A DNA stretch of 64,000 nt. Source: a virus. Position 1 is the first letter of the stretch; each line of letters starts with the position of its first letter. The notes beneath the pieces were generated by a model. The model was not told the origin of the DNA and did no database searches. It saw nothing but the letters and a program-made list of their open reading frames with translations. Positions 32,701-40,722 of the stretch are shown one piece after another. The stretch is taken from the IMG/VR virus record IMGVR_UViG_3300025133_000044, positions 39,524 through 103,523 of that record; one strand, 5' to 3'. The translations under genes and the position numbers were made by a program.

Positions 32701-32920
32701 ACGTTGGTGCTATATCTGCTAAATTTTTTAAAAAGTTTGAGCACATTTCAACAAACTCAGGGCTTATTTGAGTTTTTGTATGTGCGATATCTCCACAATG
32801 GATGATATAATCAACCGATTGCTGGCGCAGCTTCTTATAAAGTCTATCAAAAACAATACGGTACTCTTTATGATACTTTAAATTTCTAATATGAGTATCT
32901 GCTATATGTGCAAATTTCAT
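29765..32920 (-). CDS. Fused Mre11-Rad50 type nuclease-ATPase (gp47-gp46)
   Basis: A 1051-residue single-chain fusion. Residues 1-190 carry the Mre11/SbcD metallophosphatase motifs: D8-x-H10 (ADTH), D44 in HCGDIAH, N79-H80-D81, H148 in YHGS and GDIH at 181-184. Residues about 365-1051 are Rad50/SbcC: Walker A GKNFSGKSS at 398-406, a long coiled coil (about 540-900), ABC signature MGSGAEKT at 961, Walker B DIFILDEPG near 988-996 and H-loop His1026. In T4, gp47 and gp46 are separate proteins that resect ends for recombination-dependent replication. The usual CxxC zinc hook is not seen; instead C-x7-C occurs near residues 721 and 729. The gene follows primase. Confidence 0.93.
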   Translation of the reverse strand: MKFAHIADTHIRNLKYHKEYRIVFDRLYKKLRQQSVDYIIHCGDIAHTKTQISPEFVEMCSNFLKNLADIAPTYVILGNHDGNLRNSSRQDALTPIVEALNHPDLYLLKNSGETILDDKFTINVLSVFDTDNWQSSSDTSRINIALYHGSISGVTTDTGWKMERGENDIGIFNNFDYAFLGDIHKTNQTLDKKGKVRYPGSTVQQNHGETNDKGVLIWDIVDKDAFTCSHIKLKNPKPFITIKLTPKGRLPNKLEIQKSARLRLISENNLPLDVVRRAVDVAKARFKPEAVTYLNRAAGERRNIEEFTNSLKQEDLRDLAVQEELVSEYLADFQPEEDILKKIYELNKKYNAVAEREEDVHRNINWKLKKLEWDNLFNYGEANTIDFSGLNGIVGVLGKNFSGKSSIIDSLLYTIYNTTSKNNRKTINLINQDKETCRGYIEIDIGPKTYKIERTSAKYKKKLKGKETLEAKTDVEFTVTDNAIKVTHSLNGVTRMETDKNIRKVFGTVEDFLMTSMASQLDSLSFINEGSTRRKEILAKFLDLELFDRKFKMIKEDSADIKGVLRRLSDRDYDQELKETRTDLARSETELSLKNRKFDELEQSIDCESLDLDTTREQIDSIPAEIIDIRNIKKKIKKNEEELTSILEENHKKQEELKNEKEFSKKIENFISNFDVASYGDKKQTIEKYKQKILQIEKDLLQYEKEKITNDKKIEYLKNVPCSYTLRDRCFFVKDARSAIEDTNRVKIATNQLTLGKKTIAKKIEDLNPSKINEYLEKYQVILEKHYKQKNKITNLELSYERNRTKILRLEADLKVLNTKEQEYEGNKETIENLENLLAKKENLSTKLKILENKHKNAKSGLMELYKSNGILEQKFNEIDKQRQDFYDLENEFTVADLFMRCMHPNGISYDVIKKRLPVINDEISKILTNIVEFEVFFENDEKKLDILIKHPKHEPRPIEMGSGAEKTIAAMAIRLALLNVTTLPKGDIFILDEPGTALDAENMEGFIRILEMIKVQFKTVLLISHLDNLKDVVDQQLLIEKINGYAHVYE

Positions 32921-32935
32921 TAATACCTCTTACAC

Positions 32936-32951
32936 GCTATAATTTTATAGC
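32936..32951 (-). promoter_or_regulatory. Inverted repeat before Mre11-Rad50 gene
   Basis: Coding strand GCTATAA AA TTATAGC lies 15 nt before ATG 32920, in an 85-nt gap. It contains TATAAAAT, so a promoter or operator is possible. Confidence 0.4.
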
Positions 32952-33005
32952 ATATAGATACTATAACAACACTTATGAAGTAATAAATCAGATTTTTTTA
33001 GTATT

Positions 33006-33959
33006 TTAACCGATTTCACCAATTGACTTTAATAAATAATTAATAGAATTAATAAAGGTTGCCTCTTGTTTTCTTTGTAAAAAAATAGATTTCGGCATCT
33101 CGCCAACATCACGGTAGGGTGCAATATCAATTTTATAGACTTCAATGTCATACCTTAAAAGTAATTTGATGATTTCAAGTTCTTTCTTTACAGCATCGTC
33201 GTCCAAAGCAATATAAATTGGAGAGTCGTTATTGACAATTTCTTGAAAAAGTTTGTGTCCTTCTCTCAGTGTAGAGCCCAGCAGAGGTACCGCGTTGGGG
33301 CCGGACACTATAGCGTCAAACAAACCCTCAACCAAAATAAGATCTTCATCAAAGTCTAGATATAAATGATTAAAAATAATATTTTTAGATGCCGCTGGAT
33401 TTAAATATTTTTTCCATTCGCTAGGAGAATAGGATCTAGCAACAAAATAATTTATTTTACCGTTCAGATTAAAAGAAGGTATAATTATCCTACCACCGAA
33501 ATCGCCTTCAAAACAATATCCTATTTTCCATCTAATAATATCTGCTTTTGTTATGTCTCTGCTTTGTAGGTAATTCAAAGGATATAAAGCAGTAGATGGT
33601 AATTCCTTGTTGGCAAGAGAGATAAATTCTTTTGGCAATTTTAATTCTAATTCCTTCTTTTGTTCTTCTTTATTGAAGCTATTTAAAAGCTTATCAGCAA
33701 AATTCTCAATTTCAATCTGGCCGAAGTGTTTCTTCCACTCATTGCGATTTTGAAAGGAACTATATCTACGAATAATTCGATATATATCACGACCAGACCA
33801 GTCACAGACCCAACACTTAAATACATTTTTCTCAATATTGATTGATAGCTTGCGCTTATGATGTTCACAACGAGGACAATAAAAAAGGTATTCGGTATTA
33901 CTTTTGTAATAATCACCTAACGTATCTTTTAAAATTGTTACTTTTGTATTTCTTGACAT
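33006..33959 (-). CDS. DnaG-type primase (gp61-like)
   Basis: A 317-residue protein. An N-terminal zinc ribbon has C28-x2-C31 (CPRC) and C49-x2-C52 (CWVC). A TOPRIM-type catalytic core has Glu211 in LILVEGLFDA and the acidic DDD at 253-255 (ALDDDA). It makes RNA primers for lagging-strand synthesis with helicase gp41. ATG at 33959 is preferred over an upstream TTG; it overlaps the resolvase gene by 22 nt. It is a little shorter than T4 gp61 (342 residues), and I saw no separate helicase-binding domain. Confidence 0.88.
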   Translation of the reverse strand: MSRNTKVTILKDTLGDYYKSNTEYLFYCPRCEHHKRKLSINIEKNVFKCWVCDWSGRDIYRIIRRYSSFQNRNEWKKHFGQIEIENFADKLLNSFNKEEQKKELELKLPKEFISLANKELPSTALYPLNYLQSRDITKADIIRWKIGYCFEGDFGGRIIIPSFNLNGKINYFVARSYSPSEWKKYLNPAASKNIIFNHLYLDFDEDLILVEGLFDAIVSGPNAVPLLGSTLREGHKLFQEIVNNDSPIYIALDDDAVKKELEIIKLLLRYDIEVYKIDIAPYRDVGEMPKSIFLQRKQEATFINSINYLLKSIGEIG

Positions 33960-34471
33960 TGTACCCAACCGGCTCTAGCAATAACCCAACTATCCGCCTT
34001 ATCGTAACATTGTGGCCTTGGATTTCCATGCTTAGTATATTCTATAAGAACATTTGGGACGTTGTCAACAACGTATTTTACGACAATTTCTTTTGCCTTT
34101 GAGCCTCTTGGTATTTGTATCCCACATTTTTTTCTTGCAGAAGTTGCGGCAATATATTCCGGTATTAAATTAAATATCGAATAACACAGCCATGAAACGA
34201 TGCCGTTAAAACGAGAGAGGATAGAAAGTGTCTTGGCCGACGAGAAGCCGCTCCGAAAACTCTGTAAGGATTGTTCTATGTAAACAGCGTCTATATGATA
34301 CCAGTCCTCTATCTCGTATATCCTATCTTTAATAAATTGTCCCTTGTCGAACAAAGAAGGAAAATACTTTTTATTACGCATATCCCAAGCAACGCAATAG
34401 ACAACATCACCCGCCTCATTTAAGACTGTTGCGCCAGTTATACTTGTACTAATATCTAAACCAAGAATCAT
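33938..34471 (-). CDS. RuvC-like Holliday junction resolvase
   Basis: A 177-residue RNase H-fold nuclease. Asp6 lies in GLDISTS, Glu66 in VYIEQ, and acidic residues in CYDKADSWVIA near residue 160, giving the RuvC-type acidic set. RuvC cuts four-way junctions; phage enzymes of this type debranch DNA before packaging. T4 uses the unrelated gp49, so this is a functional replacement. It starts the DNA-metabolism island directly after structural genes (12-nt gap) and overlaps primase by 22 nt. Confidence 0.88.
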   Translation of the reverse strand: MILGLDISTSITGATVLNEAGDVVYCVAWDMRNKKYFPSLFDKGQFIKDRIYEIEDWYHIDAVYIEQSLQSFRSGFSSAKTLSILSRFNGIVSWLCYSIFNLIPEYIAATSARKKCGIQIPRGSKAKEIVVKYVVDNVPNVLIEYTKHGNPRPQCYDKADSWVIARAGWVQCQEIQK

Positions 34472-34483
34472 ATATAAATTATA

Positions 34484-35653
34484 CTATATATCTATCTTTA
34501 ATTTAAATGTGTAACTTCGTTCTTCTAACTTCTTAACCGGATTTGCCAGGCCGGCAATTGCAATTAAATTTTTGTCTTCGTCGTATAAAGCAACTTTAGA
34601 AATATAAGTTACAGGCTGATAGCTGGCTGAATAATTTTCGTAGTCATTAGCTACTATATTTTTAATATTTGTTTTATTCGGCTCAATATATAGTGCAGAA
34701 GACGTGGTCGGCGAAATAGAGGCTGTTAACAGATAAGTCACATTATTGGAAAAATTTAATTGATTTTCTTGAGCATGAGCAAACATGGTCAAAGTATTGA
34801 CGTAACTCGTACCTTTGAAATCAATAGCGTAACTAGAGGAAGGAGCTAGGGTGACAGAGCCAGTGACTCCAAAATAGTGCCAAGAAGCAGCAACGGGGTC
34901 TGGAACGGTGCCGTCAGGCTTAAGCGGCTCATATATCTCAGTATGATTGTCAAAATTTGTGCTAGATGTTAATATAATGAAGCCCTCATTATACATGACT
35001 ACGCCGACGGTGTCGCCTGTTAAGGAACCAGTCGTCTGAACCATCTCTCCGTTTCTTTTAGTGTCTGTTGCCTCAGCGACTAAAGATCCACTAACATAAT
35101 ATTTTAATGTTACCGTGCCCTTTTTTATTTTGGAACCATAAAAGATAGAAGGAATACTGATTATATTTAATTTTTGCTCCTCTTTGTTACCGTGAGCAGA
35201 AGAATAAGCATAATGCATACTCAATTTAGAATTAAAATTTAAATTGTTTCTAAGTGCATACAATACTTTTTTCTTTTCAGTAGTAAGTTCTGTATCGTAT
35301 CTGTCTATTGATATAGAAGCTGTTAGAGGATATGAGCCAGATATTACATCACCAAAAACAAAATCATGATTAAACTCGCTTGTTGAGATAGTCTTAAAAT
35401 TTGTAAAAGAACCCTCTTTTGTTATAAAAGGATATATTAGTTGATCTGTAGGTCGATGGACGTTTAATTCATATAAGTTTATACAACCATTAGGTGTATT
35501 TGAATTCATAACGTTCTGGTTTTCGTTATTATAGTATACAGAACCACTATAAATGAAAAACTCCACTTTAGGATGTGTCTTCATCCTATTGTGAAATATA
35601 TCATCTTTATCGAATTTAAAAAAGTTGCCGTATTGGGGCTTGTGAGAAGGCAT
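34484..35653 (-). CDS. Virion structural protein, paralogue of the next gene
   Basis: A 389-residue, Ser/Thr/Tyr/Asn-rich protein. Its C-terminus (NQLNFSNNVTYLLTAS then VTYISKVALYDEDKNLIAIA and LKIDI) matches in order the C-terminus of the neighbour at 35664-36710. Such a pattern of a conserved C-terminal anchor after divergent N-terminal halves is typical of tail or baseplate appendage subunits. It is the last structural gene before resolvase. No known domain was recognised. Confidence 0.75.
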   Translation of the reverse strand: MPSHKPQYGNFFKFDKDDIFHNRMKTHPKVEFFIYSGSVYYNNENQNVMNSNTPNGCINLYELNVHRPTDQLIYPFITKEGSFTNFKTISTSEFNHDFVFGDVISGSYPLTASISIDRYDTELTTEKKKVLYALRNNLNFNSKLSMHYAYSSAHGNKEEQKLNIISIPSIFYGSKIKKGTVTLKYYVSGSLVAEATDTKRNGEMVQTTGSLTGDTVGVVMYNEGFIILTSSTNFDNHTEIYEPLKPDGTVPDPVAASWHYFGVTGSVTLAPSSSYAIDFKGTSYVNTLTMFAHAQENQLNFSNNVTYLLTASISPTTSSALYIEPNKTNIKNIVANDYENYSASYQPVTYISKVALYDEDKNLIAIAGLANPVKKLEERSYTFKLKIDI

Positions 35654-35663
35654 AGGTTACTCC

Positions 35664-36710
35664 CTAGTAATCTAAGCGCACTCTCAAAGTAAGCTCCGTA
35701 TTCGGGTCTTTTCTAATTGGCTCAGACAATTTAGCGACGGCCAATAACTCGTTATCTGCTGAATATAACCCCACTGTCGTCAAATAAGATACCGGCAAAT
35801 CATTGACATTGTTCTTAACAACTAATTTGCTTTCAGAAACATAAGTTGGATTAGAACTATAATTAAATTCATTATGATTAATACGACAGAAATAAATTGT
35901 TGAGTTAAGCTCAATAGTATTATTGAAATCGATATCGTAAATACGATGTCTAAAACTGTCAGATATTTGTTCTATTGTAGAGCTAGTTAATGCAGCAGAC
36001 GTATAATCTCCGCTAGTAAATTGGGCTTCGCCCTGGTCGTTGAGGGCACCGCCCGTATTGGAGCCTGAAAATACGGAAGAAGTTAGAACAAGAATACCAG
36101 CCTGGTAAAATAACAGACCAACACTCTTGGTATTATCCGTTGCATCAGTTGACGCAGTAAATATTAAACCATAGTCTCCGGCTGGTGATGTTCTATATTC
36201 GTCTGCTGCATCATAGTCACCTAGAACTAGCATTGTATCTGGTGTTGCATATGTTCCGGAAGTGAGCAATCCAAATCTAAAAGAGTTCTTCTTGATTTCA
36301 TCTTTTGTAAGCAATCTAGAAAAATTCATAAAGAAACAATGGTCCATTGTACCCGCTGCATCGTCAATGGTACCGTCTGAATCGAATTTTCTAATCTGGC
36401 TGCTAGTAGTATAGCCCATCAACACTTGAGCCATTTGATTATAAATATTTAATTTTTTAGAATTTTGTACATTGGTCGAGGAGCTAGCGTTTGAACTACA
36501 ACCATAAGTCAAATCAAAAATATGATTTGCAGAAGAACTCAAAAAAGGATAATCATATACAGATTCGAACATACCATGTGAAAATGTTTTGATATTATTA
36601 TCTGCATAAGTTCCAGATGCGATTGTACCGGTAATTGGAATTGCCTCATGTAAAAGAGTTCTCGTATTAACCATGTCATCGTTTAATAATGTCTTAAATG
36701 TGCTTGCCAT
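35664..36710 (-). CDS. Virion structural protein, paralogue of the previous gene
   Basis: A 348-residue protein rich in Ser, Thr, Ala and Asp. Its C-terminal 70 residues (EFNYSSNPTYVSES, SYLTTVGLYSADNELLAVAKL, RVRLDY) align in order with those of the 389-residue neighbour, though the N-terminal regions differ. I recall this C-terminal pattern in marine phage virion proteins. It starts 10 nt before the downstream gene and follows a 352-residue relative of baseplate or fibre proteins. Attachment through the shared C-terminus is a hypothesis. Confidence 0.75.
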   Translation of the reverse strand: MASTFKTLLNDDMVNTRTLLHEAIPITGTIASGTYADNNIKTFSHGMFESVYDYPFLSSSANHIFDLTYGCSSNASSSTNVQNSKKLNIYNQMAQVLMGYTTSSQIRKFDSDGTIDDAAGTMDHCFFMNFSRLLTKDEIKKNSFRFGLLTSGTYATPDTMLVLGDYDAADEYRTSPAGDYGLIFTASTDATDNTKSVGLLFYQAGILVLTSSVFSGSNTGGALNDQGEAQFTSGDYTSAALTSSTIEQISDSFRHRIYDIDFNNTIELNSTIYFCRINHNEFNYSSNPTYVSESKLVVKNNVNDLPVSYLTTVGLYSADNELLAVAKLSEPIRKDPNTELTLRVRLDY

Positions 36711-36713
36711 AAT

Positions 36714-37772
36714 TTATAACCCTATTTTAACATATCGGACCGGTATGTCCATCCGAATTCCAGTGTTTGCCCCGACAACTCTGACCGTTGTGTCAAGGTA
36801 GAATGTTGTTTTGCCCACTACTTCATCGCGCGTATCAGTAGTCTCAAACCCAAAAATGTTGTTAGAACCGAGGGTATCCTCAGAAGAACCCAGTTGTGTG
36901 AATAAATATGTAGAACTTTGTAATTCAGCCGAAGCATGTATTCTAAGTTGGAAAGTAGTTCCACGGGGACCAGCGAAAACCTGCGGACCGTTGGGGTGGT
37001 CGTCATCAACACCTTTTATATCAATGCTAGGGTTGTTTTTTACATAAGTAGAATCAGTTACATAGTATGAAGCGATATTATCATCATCTATAAAATTAAC
37101 AGGGGCGGGAGTCTGAGATATCGGCGGTTTTATTCTACCCAAACGATAATCCAGTTCAACAATATAAGCATTTTCAGTTAAATCTGCGTCTAGACCAACA
37201 ACTGGACTAATAGCATCTGTATCTAGACCTTGGTCAATTCGAATTTCTCCGCCGTGTGCGGTGGTGCCGGCTCCGCCGAAGCCCTGGATTACAGCGCTGG
37301 TACCCCAGACGGGGGTGCCGTCCTTGGTCTTCGTGAGTGCTTTAAATGTATCCGCGTCGACAGCGACAACAAATTTAGTGTCCTGCCACGTCGCGGTTTG
37401 GCCCGCGGCGCCGGCGAACATATAAGAACGGTGGCGCTGGATAGTATCGCTCGTGTCGCCGGCAGAAATTTTATTAAGTTTTAATACCGGCATATATAAA
37501 ACATTTGTTCGTGACATTGACATTAACTTCGTGTTCAAATTGGAAGTATTATTTGTAAACGCCTCTAAAATGGGTGTCTGCAAAATCGTCAAATCATAGT
37601 AAGCGCTTCCGCTAGTATGTGTTTTGTCATACAAACCATAATTTATTTCATCGTCACCCAAGGCGAATTTGCTAATTTTAAAGCTTCCATCTCCCTGAGC
37701 TAATCTCATTCTTCCAGTGTCAGTTAGAACCGCGTCTAAAATAATATCACCAGAGTTATCTAAAAAAGCCAT
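36714..37772 (-). CDS. Virion structural protein (marine fibre/baseplate type)
   Basis: A 352-residue protein. The N-terminus MAFLDNSGDIILDAVLTDTG and FKISKFALGDDEINYGLYD is a motif I recall from marine T4-like virion proteins thought to attach fibres to the baseplate. The rest is beta-rich with Gly/Thr/Asp loops and ends with VRVVGANTGIRMDIPVRYV. A variant octamer (ACTACTTA on the coding strand) lies 20 nt before ATG. No enzyme motif is present. Confidence 0.75.
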   Translation of the reverse strand: MAFLDNSGDIILDAVLTDTGRMRLAQGDGSFKISKFALGDDEINYGLYDKTHTSGSAYYDLTILQTPILEAFTNNTSNLNTKLMSMSRTNVLYMPVLKLNKISAGDTSDTIQRHRSYMFAGAAGQTATWQDTKFVVAVDADTFKALTKTKDGTPVWGTSAVIQGFGGAGTTAHGGEIRIDQGLDTDAISPVVGLDADLTENAYIVELDYRLGRIKPPISQTPAPVNFIDDDNIASYYVTDSTYVKNNPSIDIKGVDDDHPNGPQVFAGPRGTTFQLRIHASAELQSSTYLFTQLGSSEDTLGSNNIFGFETTDTRDEVVGKTTFYLDTTVRVVGANTGIRMDIPVRYVKIGL

Positions 37773-37792
37773 ATTCTTGCTCCTCGTTATAA

Positions 37793-37800
37793 TAAGTAGT
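37793..37800 (-). promoter_or_regulatory. Variant octamer upstream of 352-residue gene
   Basis: ACTACTTA, one base different from the octamer, 20 nt before ATG 37772. Confidence 0.4.
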
Positions 37801-37812
37801 TAACAACTTTAA

Positions 37813-40686
37813 TTATGTTTTAACAGTCTTTTTTTTCTTTTTAAAAGCTAAATTGACATCAAGCTTTTTACCTGTGCTTTTTGAAGTCATCCTAACTTTA
37901 AATCTTCTTTTTGTATTTTCGCTATAGCTAGTAAACATGTAATCCACACCTTTACTATCAGTAGTATACACCTGTTGCGGCGTTGGTTTAATATAAATAT
38001 ACTTTTGACACTCTTTTACATATTCTTTTAATTTGGGTTTCTTAAGTCCAACGACCCTTATCATGGGTTTTACTGCTCCATGCTCATCAATTAATTCTAC
38101 TTCAAAAATCGCTGATGGGTTTGATATATGATTATGGTTATCGATAGCTCTAAAAGTATAATAATATTTTGTATTGGGCAATATTTCTTCTTCATAGAAA
38201 TTTTTGTTAACTGTTTTGTAAAGTTCAAAATCAGTATATTTTTTTGGTTTAGTTTGTATTCTGAAAATTTCAAATTTCTTAATTGGATCATCCGATCCAA
38301 ATTCTACCTTACCATCTGGTGAGAATTGTGCATCTTTGATAAAGTTAAATTTTGCCTCGTCTTTTTCTTTATTAAGATAAATTGGAAAATCGCGATATCT
38401 ATCGACCATTCCATTAAATAAAATCTTGATTCTATTATTGACAGCCCTATAAGGAATTATATTAACATCTGGTGCAACAGGGGGCTTGTCCAGTATTCTA
38501 ACTTCTGGCGTTGAAAAAATTAAATCCTCCATCATAACGATATTTGGTTCAATTTTAACCCGCAATTGCGCGTTGTAAGTTTCTACACTGCCGCCATCCT
38601 TGACTCCGGTGCCGGCAAGAGGATTGCTACTTGCAAAAACGGGATCAGGTATAATGTTTATCTCTTCTATATTGCCAGGTTTATAATCTTCGGTCGGCTT
38701 CTGTTCATTACCAGCAGAATTAATCCAAATGTATCGATACAAACTACCAAATACAATTCTCTCTGCATAAACATTATATTTATAGACAGCATCGTCAGCA
38801 TATTTTACCTGTGTATCCACGTATTTAACGATATCTAAATCAGAAGTATTAGGAATAATAATATTTTGTAAATGTACAAAAGAACTTGTACCTTTGTGTT
38901 TTACTAATTTTTCTATCCTATAAAATATATCTTCCGTATAGGCTGGTTTTCCATTTATAATTTCTATATAATCTCTTCGGTGCGCTTTATATGTTTTAAT
39001 TATTTTATCTAATAAAATATTGCCAAATATGGTTTTAAAAATTGCATTGCACGTGCTTATGTCGCCCATTCCAGTAGATGTTTCGCTGTGTACATAAGAC
39101 AAAAAATTCTGTATATCGTCAAGATCGGAACCATCTTCCTCTGGGTATGTATAAAGTGAGTTATCGTCTATAAATTCTTTTAATACTCTAAAAATTTTTA
39201 AAACATCTTTTTTGCTACTTTTTATTTCATTTTGTGTTGCAAGCGGTGTTGCTAGTTCTGCTACAGATAACTGTGAATCTGCATTGATATCTTCATAAAC
39301 TTTTTCCTCGTAAAAGTCATGAAAAGATTGGCCCTTATACCAACCCAGGGCGCCTGGGCCAGAGCCGACAGAGTTACCAGCTAACGAACGAAATAAGTCT
39401 TCTTTTTTAAAAGTTGTTAGGTTTATTCTATGGGTGGAGTTTTCAGCTATTATATTAGATAAATATTTTGTCATAAGAGTGTTTTTTATTAAATCACCTA
39501 TTTCAGTCAATATTTGTGCTGTAAATTCTATTTCACCATAAAAAGGAAAATAATTTTTATATTTCTCAATTTTATCGATAAAATTTGTAACATCAGGACT
39601 AAAAGCAATATTTGTAAAAGTGGCTTCCAAAAGTGTCAACCCAAGTAACTCTAACCAAGTAACTGCGGGAGATACTTCCTCAGCCCACTCATCAAAGTAA
39701 TCTTCGTAAAAAGCAGTAACATCATCTCTTTTGTAATTTATATTTGTAAATTTTTGTATTGTTTCTTTATTAATTTTTCCGTAATAAGTGGTAAGTACAC
39801 TAAAGGGACGGCTGACTAGAGAAGGGCTCATATCGTTGGATCCAGAGAGCTCTTGATATATTTTATCTAAATCAAGTTCATCGTACATTATATCCAAAAA
39901 ACCGTATACAGAAGGAATCGAATTGTTAAAACCAACGGATTTTATCTTGTTCTCAAAACTCATATTTCTGCCGCCAGTACGAGAACTTGACCCAACTCTC
40001 TCATTATAAAATGTTCTTACATCTGCAAAAAAAGCTTTGCCCGATGGCTGTTTTGAGGCCAGTTCTTTTTTGGTAAAAGGCAAAAATGTTTCATGATATA
40101 AATCAGAAAATGTATGGTTCGGGTTGGATACGATTGGCTGTAGTATCACGCCGTCAGTATCATAAAGACCTGCTTTCATTAAAAACATCCACTTTTCTAG
40201 AGTCGGGGCACGTTCAGGATGTTCCACGTATTCACTTTGGTCCTTTGGTAAATCACAGGCTATAACAATCTTTTGTTCTGTTACCATATCACTCTGATAG
40301 GCGATAGGCGGGACGGCACCTCTTGGAAGTTTAGTAGAAGTATGCCCCACCGGGTCGCCTGATAAATCACTCGTGCTTTCAGGAGGAAAATTACACTCTA
40401 TATATAGCTCTTGGCCATACCAAATTTTCGGCTTCGGCGCCCAGGTATTTATTAGTTCTCCATCATTAGAAACAATCCAGCTCTTACCCAAAGCCATTCT
40501 TAAGATATCTTTACGAAGATCAGGGGAAGGGGCGTCGGGGCCCGTAGTGGTACCTTTCTCCAAAAATACTATTCTGCCTTTATCGTCTGGCAACGGAAAA
40601 GAATCGGCAGCCGCGGCAGATCTGCGCCCATAAGAAGCATGGTCTATCACTTTTTTCTTTTTTCCTACTAATTCAAAGTCAGCCAT
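37813..40686 (-). CDS. Large virion structural protein with C-terminal FnIII-like domain
   Basis: A 957-residue, Lys-, Asp- and Tyr-rich protein. The region near residues 730-880 looks like a fibronectin III-type beta sandwich: PPVAPDVNII, then KFEIFRIQ and NTKYYYTFRAIDNHNHISNPS, which is a classic FnIII pattern. FnIII domains on phage tails often aid adhesion. The N-terminal section begins MADFELVGKKKK. An exact TATAAATA on the coding strand lies 16 nt before ATG. It belongs to the baseplate/fibre module; a specific role is unknown. Confidence 0.78.
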   Translation of the reverse strand: MADFELVGKKKKVIDHASYGRRSAAAADSFPLPDDKGRIVFLEKGTTTGPDAPSPDLRKDILRMALGKSWIVSNDGELINTWAPKPKIWYGQELYIECNFPPESTSDLSGDPVGHTSTKLPRGAVPPIAYQSDMVTEQKIVIACDLPKDQSEYVEHPERAPTLEKWMFLMKAGLYDTDGVILQPIVSNPNHTFSDLYHETFLPFTKKELASKQPSGKAFFADVRTFYNERVGSSSRTGGRNMSFENKIKSVGFNNSIPSVYGFLDIMYDELDLDKIYQELSGSNDMSPSLVSRPFSVLTTYYGKINKETIQKFTNINYKRDDVTAFYEDYFDEWAEEVSPAVTWLELLGLTLLEATFTNIAFSPDVTNFIDKIEKYKNYFPFYGEIEFTAQILTEIGDLIKNTLMTKYLSNIIAENSTHRINLTTFKKEDLFRSLAGNSVGSGPGALGWYKGQSFHDFYEEKVYEDINADSQLSVAELATPLATQNEIKSSKKDVLKIFRVLKEFIDDNSLYTYPEEDGSDLDDIQNFLSYVHSETSTGMGDISTCNAIFKTIFGNILLDKIIKTYKAHRRDYIEIINGKPAYTEDIFYRIEKLVKHKGTSSFVHLQNIIIPNTSDLDIVKYVDTQVKYADDAVYKYNVYAERIVFGSLYRYIWINSAGNEQKPTEDYKPGNIEEINIIPDPVFASSNPLAGTGVKDGGSVETYNAQLRVKIEPNIVMMEDLIFSTPEVRILDKPPVAPDVNIIPYRAVNNRIKILFNGMVDRYRDFPIYLNKEKDEAKFNFIKDAQFSPDGKVEFGSDDPIKKFEIFRIQTKPKKYTDFELYKTVNKNFYEEEILPNTKYYYTFRAIDNHNHISNPSAIFEVELIDEHGAVKPMIRVVGLKKPKLKEYVKECQKYIYIKPTPQQVYTTDSKGVDYMFTSYSENTKRRFKVRMTSKSTGKKLDVNLAFKKKKKTVKT

Positions 40687-40701
40687 AATATTTGCTCTCT
40701 A

Positions 40702-40709
40702 TATTTATA
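40702..40709 (-). promoter_or_regulatory. TATAAATA (T4-late-promoter match) upstream of 957-residue gene
   Basis: Exact T4 late promoter octamer TATAAATA on the coding strand, 15 nt before ATG 40686. It is the only coding-strand gap with this exact match that I noticed. Confidence 0.45.
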
Positions 40710-40722
40710 AATAAACATGCCA

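Noticed and set aside
32955-32980. Sigma70-like promoter (TTGTTA and TATAAA) before the Mre11-Rad50 gene
   Set aside because: Spacing between boxes is about 14 nt, shorter than the usual 16-18, so I list only the inverted repeat.
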